Shown in pieces: positions 7,621 to 14,972 of a DNA stretch of 64,000 bases (its first letter is position 1; each line of letters opens with the position of its first letter). The translations under genes and the position numbers were made by a program. The notes beneath the pieces are model-generated. The model did no database searches and was not told where the DNA came from. It worked only from the letters and a program-made list of their open reading frames with translations. Source of the DNA: Herpetosiphon gulosus (lineage in GTDB: Bacteria > Chloroflexota > Chloroflexia > Chloroflexales > Herpetosiphonaceae); assembly GCF_039545135.1 (NCBI RefSeq), contig NZ_BAABRU010000006.1, positions 186,001 through 250,000 of the forward strand, written 5' to 3'.

Positions 7621-8964
7621 CTATGGATAAATGCGGTACAGCTGGCGTGGGAAAGGAATCGCCTCGCGGATGTGGCGCGTGCCTGCCAGCCAAGCAACAC
7701 AGCGTTCGATGCCCATGCCAAAGCCGGAGTGCGGCACACTACCATAACGGCGCAAATCCAAATACCATTGGTAATCGGCGACATCAAGGCCATGTTCGCG
7801 AATGCGTGCTTCGAGCAACTCGGCATCGTGAATCCGTTGTGAGCCACCGATAATTTCGCCATAGCCTTCGGGTGCAATCAAATCGGCGCAGCGCACCACT
7901 TCAGGGCGGCCTTCGGCTGGTTGCATATAAAAGGCCTTGACCTTGGTTGGATAGTTGTAGATAAATAATGGTTTATCAAACAAGCTGGCCAAGTAGGTTT
8001 CATGGGGTGCGCCAAAATCATCGCCCCATTCCAAATCAGCTAGTGGTGCATTATCGGGCGCGACAGTTGCCCCAGCTGCCACACCTGCTTTGATTTTTTC
8101 AATCGCTTCGTCGTAGCTGATGCGGGGGAATGGTGGCACAATATTTTCGAGCTTCGAGGTATCGCGCTCCAAAATTTTGAGATCTTCTTCGCAGCGATCA
8201 AGCACACGTTGGACGATATAGGAAACGAAATTTTCTTGCAATTCCATATTATCGTCTTGGTCAGCAAAGGCAAATTCTGGCTCGATCATCCAAAATTCGG
8301 TCAGGTGGCGACGAGTTTTAGATTTTTCAGCCCGAAAAGTGGGGCCAAAACAATAAACCCGACCAAAAGTTGCCATACCCGATTCAACGTAAAGCTGGCC
8401 AGTTTGGGCCAAATAGGCATTACCCAAATCAAAATATTCGGTGGCAAACAAATCGCTCGTACCTTCAGCGGCGGTTGCCGTGAGAATCGGCGAGTCGTAG
8501 CGCACAAAATGTTCGCTATTCAAATACTCTTGGGCCGCCGCAATTACTTGAGCACGAATGCGCAACAACGCATGTTGTTTGGCTGAGCGCACCCACAGAT
8601 GGCGATGCTCCATCAAAAATTGCGTGCCATGCTCTTTGGGGGTAATTGGGTAATTTTGGGTTAGATGCACAATTTCGATATCGGTAACATCTAATTCAAA
8701 ACCCAAGCTTGAGCGTTCGTCGGCGCGAAGCGTGCCGTGGATATAGCACGAAGATTCTTGAGTTAATTCTTTGGCTCGCGCAAAAACTTCTTCGCTGACA
8801 TTCTTTTTAAACACCACACATTGAATTGTGGCGGTACCATCGCGTAATTGAATAAAAACCAACTTGCCTTTTTCGGTTTTGTGATAGACCCAACCAGCAA
8901 GTTTGACCGCTTCGCCAACATGGTCGGCGCTATCGCGGATATACATCGAGGGCAGCAGTGCCAT
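7621..8964 (-). CDS. asnS: Asparaginyl-tRNA synthetase
   Basis: 447 residues from ATG 8964 (GAAGGAG upstream). N-terminal OB-fold anticodon-binding domain ([32 protein letters not shown], residues ~10-110), then a class II catalytic core: motif 1 region [21 protein letters not shown], motif 2 [25 protein letters not shown], motif 3 [15 protein letters not shown] and the C-terminal [13 protein letters not shown]. The [11 protein letters not shown] and C-terminal FPR features favour AsnRS over AspRS/LysRS. Attaches asparagine to tRNA(Asn) in the cytoplasm. Lies 104 bp downstream of the AP2-like gene on the same strand. Confidence 0.93.
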   Translation of the reverse strand: MALLPSMYIRDSADHVGEAVKLAGWVYHKTEKGKLVFIQLRDGTATIQCVVFKKNVSEEVFARAKELTQESSCYIHGTLRADERSSLGFELDVTDIEIVHLTQNYPITPKEHGTQFLMEHRHLWVRSAKQHALLRIRAQVIAAAQEYLNSEHFVRYDSPILTATAAEGTSDLFATEYFDLGNAYLAQTGQLYVESGMATFGRVYCFGPTFRAEKSKTRRHLTEFWMIEPEFAFADQDDNMELQENFVSYIVQRVLDRCEEDLKILERDTSKLENIVPPFPRISYDEAIEKIKAGVAAGATVAPDNAPLADLEWGDDFGAPHETYLASLFDKPLFIYNYPTKVKAFYMQPAEGRPEVVRCADLIAPEGYGEIIGGSQRIHDAELLEARIREHGLDVADYQWYLDLRRYGSVPHSGFGMGIERCVAWLAGTRHIREAIPFPRQLYRIYP

Positions 8965-9068
8965 AGATGCTCCTTCCAACAAAACAACACAATGGCGATG
9001 CACCAAGGCACCGCCATATTTCTCGCAATAATACCATGTACTGCCGCAACCAACTACTTGAGAAGCAA

Positions 9069-9800
9069 TTATTCCGATTCATCGCCAGCATCAAGTATTG
9101 CCAACTCTTCGGCAGTCGGCGTTTGCGAAACCACCTTGCCAAAGATTTCGCGCTCTTTGTTATCGCGAATCATAAAGGCTCGTTTGCGAGCTTCTTCTTC
9201 GCCATACTTGCGCACCGACACCGACGTTCGATGGATTTCATTCGGGCGAGGACACCAGGTTATTTCGTAGACATCGCGCAAATAGACTTCGCCTTTGCGA
9301 TTACGATCCTTGCGGCGCACTCTGGTTACACCAATTTTGCCCGTGGCGTTGCGGCGACTAACCGTGACCACTGGGCGATCAGTCCGAGGCTTGCCTAATT
9401 CACGCTCGGCCTCATCGCGGAAGTCCAGGGCAGCAGCTAAAGCGCCTTCGCGACCATCGTAGAGCATATCACTGAAGAATTTAACTCGTTGTTGGCCTTT
9501 GTAAAACACCCGTACATACCAGCCATGCGTCCGCTTGATCTCGCGGTCAATGCGGCTGATGCCTTTGTAGTGCACCTCAGGGTCAACCGTTTCAATGTGG
9601 GGTCGCCCTCGTTCGCGCTTGATCGAATCGCGATATTCTAAAGCATTGCGCAGCGCATTACCAGAGCCATTGAACGCATTGTCGCTGAAAAACTTGCTGA
9701 ACAGTTCACCGTCGATCCTCACCCGCACCCACCAACCATACGAATTGGCCTCGACGTTCTCAATCCGTCGGATGTTTTTGTACTTTTGTTGTGTTGCCAT
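9069..9800 (-). CDS. Protein with three AP2/ERF-like DNA-binding repeats
   Basis: 243 residues from ATG 9800 (AAGGA upstream). Three successive AP2-like units can be seen: residues ~5-65 (I-R-R...[20 protein letters not shown]....[12 protein letters not shown]), ~75-135 ([29 protein letters not shown]....[12 protein letters not shown]) and ~150-220 ([10 protein letters not shown]....[37 protein letters not shown]). Each has the three-strand plus amphipathic helix pattern. In bacteria AP2 domains usually accompany HNH homing endonucleases; none is present here, so this is a free-standing DNA-binding protein, presumably a regulator or a remnant of a mobile endonuclease. The third unit is the most diverged. 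Confidence 0.75.
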   Translation of the reverse strand: MATQQKYKNIRRIENVEANSYGWWVRVRIDGELFSKFFSDNAFNGSGNALRNALEYRDSIKRERGRPHIETVDPEVHYKGISRIDREIKRTHGWYVRVFYKGQQRVKFFSDMLYDGREGALAAALDFRDEAERELGKPRTDRPVVTVSRRNATGKIGVTRVRRKDRNRKGEVYLRDVYEITWCPRPNEIHRTSVSVRKYGEEEARKRAFMIRDNKEREIFGKVVSQTPTAEELAILDAGDESE

Positions 9801-10328
9801 ATGCATCCTTGTCCGTTGGTGTAGAGCCTCCAAAATACAGCTCTCGTGCGGCTTAAAGCCATAAAACCTAGCACGATTATACCCCGAAAATTCGTTCTTG
9901 AATCTATGCACTTAGCCCTATCTACATGGGTAGCTTTTGTATAACCACAGTTGGTACATGGCTTCCTAGCAACTATGGGCAGTCATTAGGCAAGTGGGGG
10001 ATGTAAATAGATTGTTTTAATCCTTGTGGTGAGGGTCTCGATCACCTCATGGATAGCACTCGCAAAAAGTAGGTCGTAGTTGATATAGCCTACATGCCAT
10101 TGTAGCACATTGGTATGCTTTAGTATAGTATTACGTCAAGCAAGCGCAAATAGCCTTGATCTCGGTGCTGGATGCTGCGCGACCCTTGTAAAAAATGCGG
10201 CTAAATCACATCACCCTGTTGGGTATTTGGAGGGGATAGGCGCTGACCCACAAGATCGCAGTTCAACATAACAATTGGTATGGTTCTTGCATTGCTCAAG
10301 CGTGAATGTGTGCAAAGGAGATATCATT
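9801..10328. other. Intergenic region with AP2-gene promoter
   Basis: A perfect minus-strand -10 box TATAAT (9876-9881 on the plus strand as ATTATA) could serve the AP2-like gene; no clear -35 box. The rest (9,900-10,270) has no convincing gene. A minus-strand frame of ~49 codons ending near 9,990 is not recognisable. The plus-strand AAGGAG at 10,316-10,321 is the ribosome-binding site of the dehydrogenase gene. Confidence 0.5.
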
Positions 10329-11195
10329 ATGTCAAACAATCAACAAAAACAGCAATTTCCAGCCCAAACTCAGGATCAACAACCTGGAATCGAATCGGAA
10401 ATGCAGCCCAAACCCAAAGCCCAAGATCACAGCTATCGTGGGAGTGGCAAGCTCAAGGATAAGGTTGCGCTGATCACTGGTGGCGATAGTGGCATCGGTC
10501 GGGCAGTGGCGATCGTGTATGCCAAAGAGGGCGCTGATGTTGTAATAAATTATTTAAATGAACATGAGGATGCTCAAGAAACCAAACGGCTGGTCGAGGC
10601 CGAAGGTCGGCGCTGTTGGCTCTCAGCAGGCGATATTGGCGATGAAGCATATTGCCAAGGCTTAGTTGAACAAACCGTTGCAAAATTTGGCCAGCTTGAT
10701 ATTTTGATCAACAATGCAGCCGAGCAACATCCGCAAAAATCGATCACTGATATTAGTACCGAGCAATTGGAACGCACGTTTCGCACCAATATCTTTGCCA
10801 TGTTCTATTTGACCAAAGCGGCCTTGCCGCATCTGAAAGCTGGTAGTAGTATCATTAATACTGCTTCGGTGACAGCCTATCGTGGCAGCCCACAATTACT
10901 TGATTATTCGGCAACCAAAGGGGCAATTGTGGCCTTTACCCGTTCGCTCTCGCAAGCATTGATTGACCAAAAGATTCGGGTCAATGGTGTAGCACCTGGC
11001 CCAATTTGGACACCACTGATTCCGGCAACCTTCGAGGCCAAAAAAGTCGCGACGTTTGGCAGTGATGTTCCGATGCAACGCGCAGGCCAGCCCGAGGAAG
11101 TCGCCAATTGTTATGTGTTTTTGGCAAGCGATGATGCTTCGTATATGGCTGGGCAAATATTGCATCCCAATGGTGGCGAAGTGATCAACGGCTAG
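10329..11195 (+). CDS. Short-chain dehydrogenase/reductase (glucose-dehydrogenase/YhxC-like)
   Basis: 288 residues; ATG 10329 chosen for the AAGGAGATATC ribosome-binding site. Gln-rich N-terminal extension of ~40 residues, then the Rossmann fold: TGGDSGIG (cofactor motif TGxxxGIG), NNAA, catalytic Ser in NTASVTAY, and YSATK (YxxxK). The extension QPGIESEMQPKP is typical of the stress-associated YhxC/YhdF/YghA-type reductases. Coenzyme preference is probably NADP but not certain; substrate unknown. Its stop codon overlaps the stop of the convergent response regulator by 4 bp, leaving no room for a terminator between them. Confidence 0.9.
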   Translation: MSNNQQKQQFPAQTQDQQPGIESEMQPKPKAQDHSYRGSGKLKDKVALITGGDSGIGRAVAIVYAKEGADVVINYLNEHEDAQETKRLVEAEGRRCWLSAGDIGDEAYCQGLVEQTVAKFGQLDILINNAAEQHPQKSITDISTEQLERTFRTNIFAMFYLTKAALPHLKAGSSIINTASVTAYRGSPQLLDYSATKGAIVAFTRSLSQALIDQKIRVNGVAPGPIWTPLIPATFEAKKVATFGSDVPMQRAGQPEEVANCYVFLASDDASYMAGQILHPNGGEVING

Positions 11196-12349
11196 CTAAG
11201 GCCATGTTTTTCCAATCGATACAGCAATTGATGGCGCGATAAGCCCAATAATTCGGCGGCGCGGGTTTTATTACCATTGGCTTGTTGCAAGGCCTGTTGC
11301 AATAAACTGCGTTCGACTAATTCAAGTTGTAGGCCTGTTGCCGGCAAGTTGATTGGTTCAAGCGTGGCAATTGGTAAATCGTGCGGCAAATGTTCTGGTT
11401 GAATCGGCTGGCCATTAGCTGCAACCGCCGCGCGTTCAAGCACATGGCGCAATTCGGGCAAATTAGCGCTCCATTGACTTTGCTCTAGTTTTTGGAGCGC
11501 CTCAGGACTGAGCATTTGCTGTCCAAGCCAGTAAGCTGCTAACAAGCCAATATCGCTGCGGCGCTGATTAAGGTTAGGTAGATGCAGCGTAGGAACCGCT
11601 TGATTCGACGCTTCAAGGCTGGTCAGCAGCACACAAGCCTCAGGCTTTCGAGCAAGTAACCAATCCAACCAAGCTAAACCATGGCGAATGATCACGCTGC
11701 CTTGGCCGGCTTCGGTCAACGCTGCCTCAAGCATTGATTCGTTCAGCAAGTCAGCATCAAGCTCAAGCAAGGGTCCATGCTGGCGCTGGCTGATAGCATG
11801 GGCATACCGCGCTAATTGAGCCTTGCCCACGCCCGCCTCACCAACTAAAACCAATAAAGACAAGCGATCGACCATGCGGTCAAGCTGCTGGCGACAAGCT
11901 AGCCACACAGGATGACTGCCAATCAAATCGTTGACCATGCGCTGCTGCTGCTGTTGGCGTAAACGCCGCAGTTCTTGTTGTAGTGCTGATCGCTCCAAGG
12001 CTCGTTGTAGTTTGAAACCAATTTCTTCCAAATCAAAGGGCTTGCGCAAATAATCAGCAGCACCCAGTTGCATGGCCTCAACCGCGCTAGCAACCGTGCC
12101 ATATGCCGTCAAAATCAAGACAACGACTTCAGGCCAGCGTTCACGCAAGCGAGCCAAGGTTGCTAAGCCGTCCATGCCCTTCAATTTGAGGTCAAGAATC
12201 ACGACATCGGCAGGTTGACGGCTCATCGCAGCTAAGCCATCGTTGGCATTCGCGGCCACCACTACATCGTAGCCTTGGTCGCTCAAGGCCTCGCTGAGCA
12301 CCCAGCGCAAATTGGCTTCATCATCGATGACTAATAGGCGTTTGGTCAT
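11192..12349 (-). CDS. NtrC-like response regulator with degenerate AAA+ domain
   Basis: 385 residues from ATG 12349. Receiver domain 1-120 with phospho-acceptor D53 (VVILDLKLKG), coiled linker 120-137 (QQELRRLRQQQQQR), AAA+-like domain ~142-330 and a FIS-type helix-turn-helix at ~349-385 (NGNKTRAAELLGLSRHQLLYRLEKHG). The AAA+ part keeps the LPNLNQRRSDIGLL and WSANLPELRHVLERA segments of sigma-54 activators. However, it is shortened, the Walker A is GEAGVGKA (Ala in place of Thr/Ser) and no GAFTGA loop or canonical Walker B is present. It therefore probably acts as a DNA-binding regulator without sigma-54 remodelling. It overlaps the upstream kinase by 4 bp. Confidence 0.9.
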   Translation of the reverse strand: MTKRLLVIDDEANLRWVLSEALSDQGYDVVVAANANDGLAAMSRQPADVVILDLKLKGMDGLATLARLRERWPEVVVLILTAYGTVASAVEAMQLGAADYLRKPFDLEEIGFKLQRALERSALQQELRRLRQQQQQRMVNDLIGSHPVWLACRQQLDRMVDRLSLLVLVGEAGVGKAQLARYAHAISQRQHGPLLELDADLLNESMLEAALTEAGQGSVIIRHGLAWLDWLLARKPEACVLLTSLEASNQAVPTLHLPNLNQRRSDIGLLAAYWLGQQMLSPEALQKLEQSQWSANLPELRHVLERAAVAANGQPIQPEHLPHDLPIATLEPINLPATGLQLELVERSLLQQALQQANGNKTRAAELLGLSRHQLLYRLEKHGLS

Positions 12350-13665
12350 TGCTTGGCTCCTTGAGATGCGAGTGGTAGGCGCAAACGGGCCAATGTGCCG
12401 CAATCGGGCCCGGGTTCAAAGCTAATTGTGCCGCCATGTTCGGCCACACTTCGCGCCACCAAGGCCAATCCCATGCCTGTACCATCATCGCGAGTCGTAA
12501 AAAATGGATCAAAAATTCGCTCACGAATCGCGGGATCAATCCCTTTGCCTTGATCTTGGATGCGAATTTCAAGTTGTTGGGCAGCAACCAAGCTCTCAAG
12601 CTGAATAATTTGGCCAGTTTGGCTCGCTTGGAGCGCATTCAACAACAGATTTAACAAAATTTGCCAAATCGCATCGCGATCAGCTTCAACCCATAATTCA
12701 GCCTTAGCGCTTGTTAATTGGAGTTCAACGCTATATTCAGCTGCTAAAGGCTGGCAGGCAGCGACAAATTCACTGAGCAATTGATTAATTGCCAACGGCT
12801 GGCGTTGTAATGCTTGGGGATGGGCATAATCCAACAGCGAACTAATCAGCCGATCCAAACGATCAACCTCGCTATTAATGACACTAGTATAGCTTGCCAA
12901 ATTTGGCTGTTGAGCCAATTTGGTTCCCAGCAATTGGCTGGTTGCTCGCACCACGCCTAAGGGATTACGTGCCTCGTGCGCTAAACCACCAGCCAACTGA
13001 CCTAGGGCCGCCATCCGTTCAGCCTGACGAATCCGCTCAGCGATTGCTTGTTGTTCGCGAATATCTTCAAATACCAAGACTGCGCCAATCGGCTGGCCTT
13101 GGAGATTATGTAAATCGGAGCGCCGCACCGCCAAGGCAATTTGATTGACCTGAATTTCGCTGTAGCCATTGGTTTGGGGCAGTTGAGCAAGGGTTGGTGT
13201 TGGCTGTAATAAGATTTGAGCGGTTGGATTTTGCAATTTCAACTGTTGCTGCTCGATCGTAGCAACGCCGACTGGCAAGCTCGCCAATACATCGTGAATA
13301 TAGACATGCAAGGATTCGGCGCGACTATGGGCCTGTTGTTCGCGCTCGGCTAATGTGCCAACCAAGGCTGCCACCACGATCAACGTGGCCATTTCGAGGC
13401 CATTATCAAGCCAACTACTGGCGCTATGAGCATCGAGCCAATGGGCATGCGGCAAATAGACGAGCGCCGTAAACAGCGCCAAACCAATGCCTGCCCAACG
13501 CCCCCAGATCACCGCCGCCACCCCGACAGGCACATAATACAAACTACGATAAATTGAGTGGTAGGGCAATAGATGGGCACTGGTCAGATAATGTAGCGCC
13601 GTGATGATCAGCTCACTGCTGAGCACAAACCACAGCCAATAGCGCTGTTTAATCGATTGAAGCAT
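12346..13665 (-). CDS. NtrB-like membrane histidine kinase
   Basis: 439 residues: several N-terminal transmembrane helices (~10-105), a short coiled segment, a PAS-like region (~120-200; ASLPVGVATIEQQ...VLVFEDIREQ), HisKA with GQLAGGLAHEARNPLG (His230) and HATPase_c with N (NLLLNALQA), G1 (DQGKGID) and G2 (GTGMGLALV) boxes. The HEARNPL motif is typical of NtrB/HydH-type kinases that pair with NtrC-like regulators. ATGA overlap with the downstream regulator supports a dedicated pair. Signal unknown. Confidence 0.93.
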   Translation of the reverse strand: MLQSIKQRYWLWFVLSSELIITALHYLTSAHLLPYHSIYRSLYYVPVGVAAVIWGRWAGIGLALFTALVYLPHAHWLDAHSASSWLDNGLEMATLIVVAALVGTLAEREQQAHSRAESLHVYIHDVLASLPVGVATIEQQQLKLQNPTAQILLQPTPTLAQLPQTNGYSEIQVNQIALAVRRSDLHNLQGQPIGAVLVFEDIREQQAIAERIRQAERMAALGQLAGGLAHEARNPLGVVRATSQLLGTKLAQQPNLASYTSVINSEVDRLDRLISSLLDYAHPQALQRQPLAINQLLSEFVAACQPLAAEYSVELQLTSAKAELWVEADRDAIWQILLNLLLNALQASQTGQIIQLESLVAAQQLEIRIQDQGKGIDPAIRERIFDPFFTTRDDGTGMGLALVARSVAEHGGTISFEPGPDCGTLARLRLPLASQGAKQ

Positions 13666-13764
13666 GATGAGCCTCGTCGTTTAAAGGTTGTTGCTTTCAT
13701 TGTAAATTTATTCTGTTCAGCAAACAATTTTCTATAGAATTTCGATAATTTGATCACTGAATCC

Positions 13765-13797
13765 GTGGCAAATGCCACAATCTGTAGCAAATGCCAC
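13765..13797. promoter_or_regulatory. Tandem palindromic operator candidates
   Basis: GTGGCA-AA-TGCCAC at 13765-13778 is an inverted repeat with 6-bp arms. A second copy with one mismatch, GTAGCA-AA-TGCCAC, lies at 13784-13797. Centres are 19 bp apart (about two helical turns). They sit in the 235-bp region between the kinase gene (minus) and the DUF305 gene (plus), the natural place for sites of the adjacent NtrC-like regulator. Confidence 0.6.
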
Positions 13798-13900
13798 AGC
13801 CCAACGCCGCAAGTTTGGCTCAAATTGACCAAAATTGGCCTAGGTTTAGGAATTTGGCTAGGCTAAAGCTAGTTCAAGTTTAGCTGAAAGGAACCACAGG

Positions 13901-14467
13901 ATGCGGCGATTGATAACATTCGTTAGTTTAATCGTAGTTTTGACGGGTTGCGGTGCAACCAGCCAAACCAGCTCAAGCACCAATGATCATGGCGGCGATC
14001 ACTCCACCGAAGCCCCAACAATGGATCATGGCAGCATGAGTATGAGTGATCTGCAATTTCTTGATGGCATGATCGAGCATCATCGTGGGGCAATCGCCAT
14101 GGCCAAAGATGCCCAAAACCAAGCCAGCGATCCACGGGTGCAGGAGTTAGCCAAGCAAATTATCGCGGCCCAAGAGCCAGAAATAGTACAATTGCAAGCT
14201 TGGCGCAAGCAGTGGTTTGGCGATGCGCCAGACAGCGATTTAAGTGCGCTGCATATGGGTTCGATGGATGTGTCAGCAGGCAGCGAAAGCTACGATCGAC
14301 GCTTTTTAACCGCCATGATTAGCCATCACGATGGGGCGATCGCTATGGCCCAAAGTATCAAAGTCAGTACCCAACGCGCCGAACTCAAAACCTTTGCCGA
14401 AGCAGTCATCACGGCTCAAACTGCCGAAAATCAACAAATGGATACTTGGTTGCAGGAAATTAAGTAG
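13901..14467 (+). CDS. DUF305 lipoprotein (CopM-like)
   Basis: 188 residues with a lipoprotein signal (VVLTGCG; lipid-modified Cys ~18), a short His/Ser-rich linker and two DUF305 four-helix units. Repeated signatures are FLDGMIEHHRGAIAMAKDAQ (first) and FLTAMISHHDGAIAMAQSI (second), the paired HH positions being typical metal-binding ligands, plus an N-terminal DHGGDHS.../MDHGSMSM His/Met-rich segment. Members such as CopM bind copper outside the cytoplasmic membrane. The Met/His-rich linker supports copper binding here. The divergent two-component pair and the shared operators suggest metal- or envelope-responsive control, which is inference. Confidence 0.85.
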   Translation: MRRLITFVSLIVVLTGCGATSQTSSSTNDHGGDHSTEAPTMDHGSMSMSDLQFLDGMIEHHRGAIAMAKDAQNQASDPRVQELAKQIIAAQEPEIVQLQAWRKQWFGDAPDSDLSALHMGSMDVSAGSESYDRRFLTAMISHHDGAIAMAQSIKVSTQRAELKTFAEAVITAQTAENQQMDTWLQEIK

Positions 14468-14587
14468 GGGCTAGGGGTCAGGGACTAGGAGTCAGAGGCT
14501 AGGTTTTAACGCAGAGGCGCAGAGAATCAAGGCTATGGACTTTGGGCTATCGGCTATCGGCGATTGGTTTGAACTACCAATCATCTT

Positions 14588-14680
14588 CCCTCACCCCAGC
14601 CCCTCTCCCACGGCGGCGGGCGAGGGGAGCAAACTCCTGGAGCGGTTCCCCCTCGCCTCGCAGGCGGGAGCGGGGGTTAG
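14588..14680. repeat. R1 repeat, copy a
   Basis: Starts CCCTCACCCCAGCCCC, contains ...GCGGCGGGCGAGGGG and GGTTCCCCCTCGC, ends in GCGGGAGCGGGGGTTAG. Long imperfect palindrome. Confidence 0.8.
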
Positions 14681-14684
14681 TTTT

Positions 14685-14854
14685 CAAGGGTAGGTTTTCG
14701 CTGCGAACCACGGATACGCTGATTCATCAATGCCTGCCTGCCTGTCCCTGATTGTCCTTGAGGGGGTGCAGGGGGATTAAAGCCCTGCGTCTCCCGCCTG
14801 CGAGGCGGGACGGAAGGGTGGTGATCGTCAATGATTGCCAAAAACCTACCCTTG
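14685..14854. repeat. R2 MITE-like element, copy a
   Basis: 170 bp bounded by inverted repeats CAAGGGTAGGTTTT (14685-14698) and AAAACCTACCCTTG (14841-14854). The inner part contains CGCTGCGAACCACGGA and a GC-rich hairpin (CTCCCGCC...GGCGGGAC). No coding capacity. A second full copy is at 40141-40311. Confidence 0.8.
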
Positions 14855-14972
14855 TAAAGAGGGGGTGAAGGATAGGCATCTAATGCACCATTACACCCAG
14901 AGTCTATTCCCTTCGTGTCCTTCGTGTCCTTCGTGGATCAAACCTTGATTCCTCATTGCTGGCCCCTGATCT

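Larger units (their letters stand above)
14468..14972. repeat. Repeat-filled intergenic block
   Basis: No gene seen. The block holds an R3-like fragment (AGGGGTCAGGGACTAGG, from 14467), a GCAGAGGCGCAGAG motif (~14510), R1 (14588-14680), R2 (14685-14854) and CTTCGTGTCCTTCGTG heptamers (~14908-14940). It separates the DUF305 gene from the 3' end of the four-gene operon. Confidence 0.8.

Noticed and set aside
9912-10140. Minus-strand frame of ~49 codons (ending ...TIYLHPPLA)
   Set aside because: No homology recognised, no start signal, length compatible with chance.
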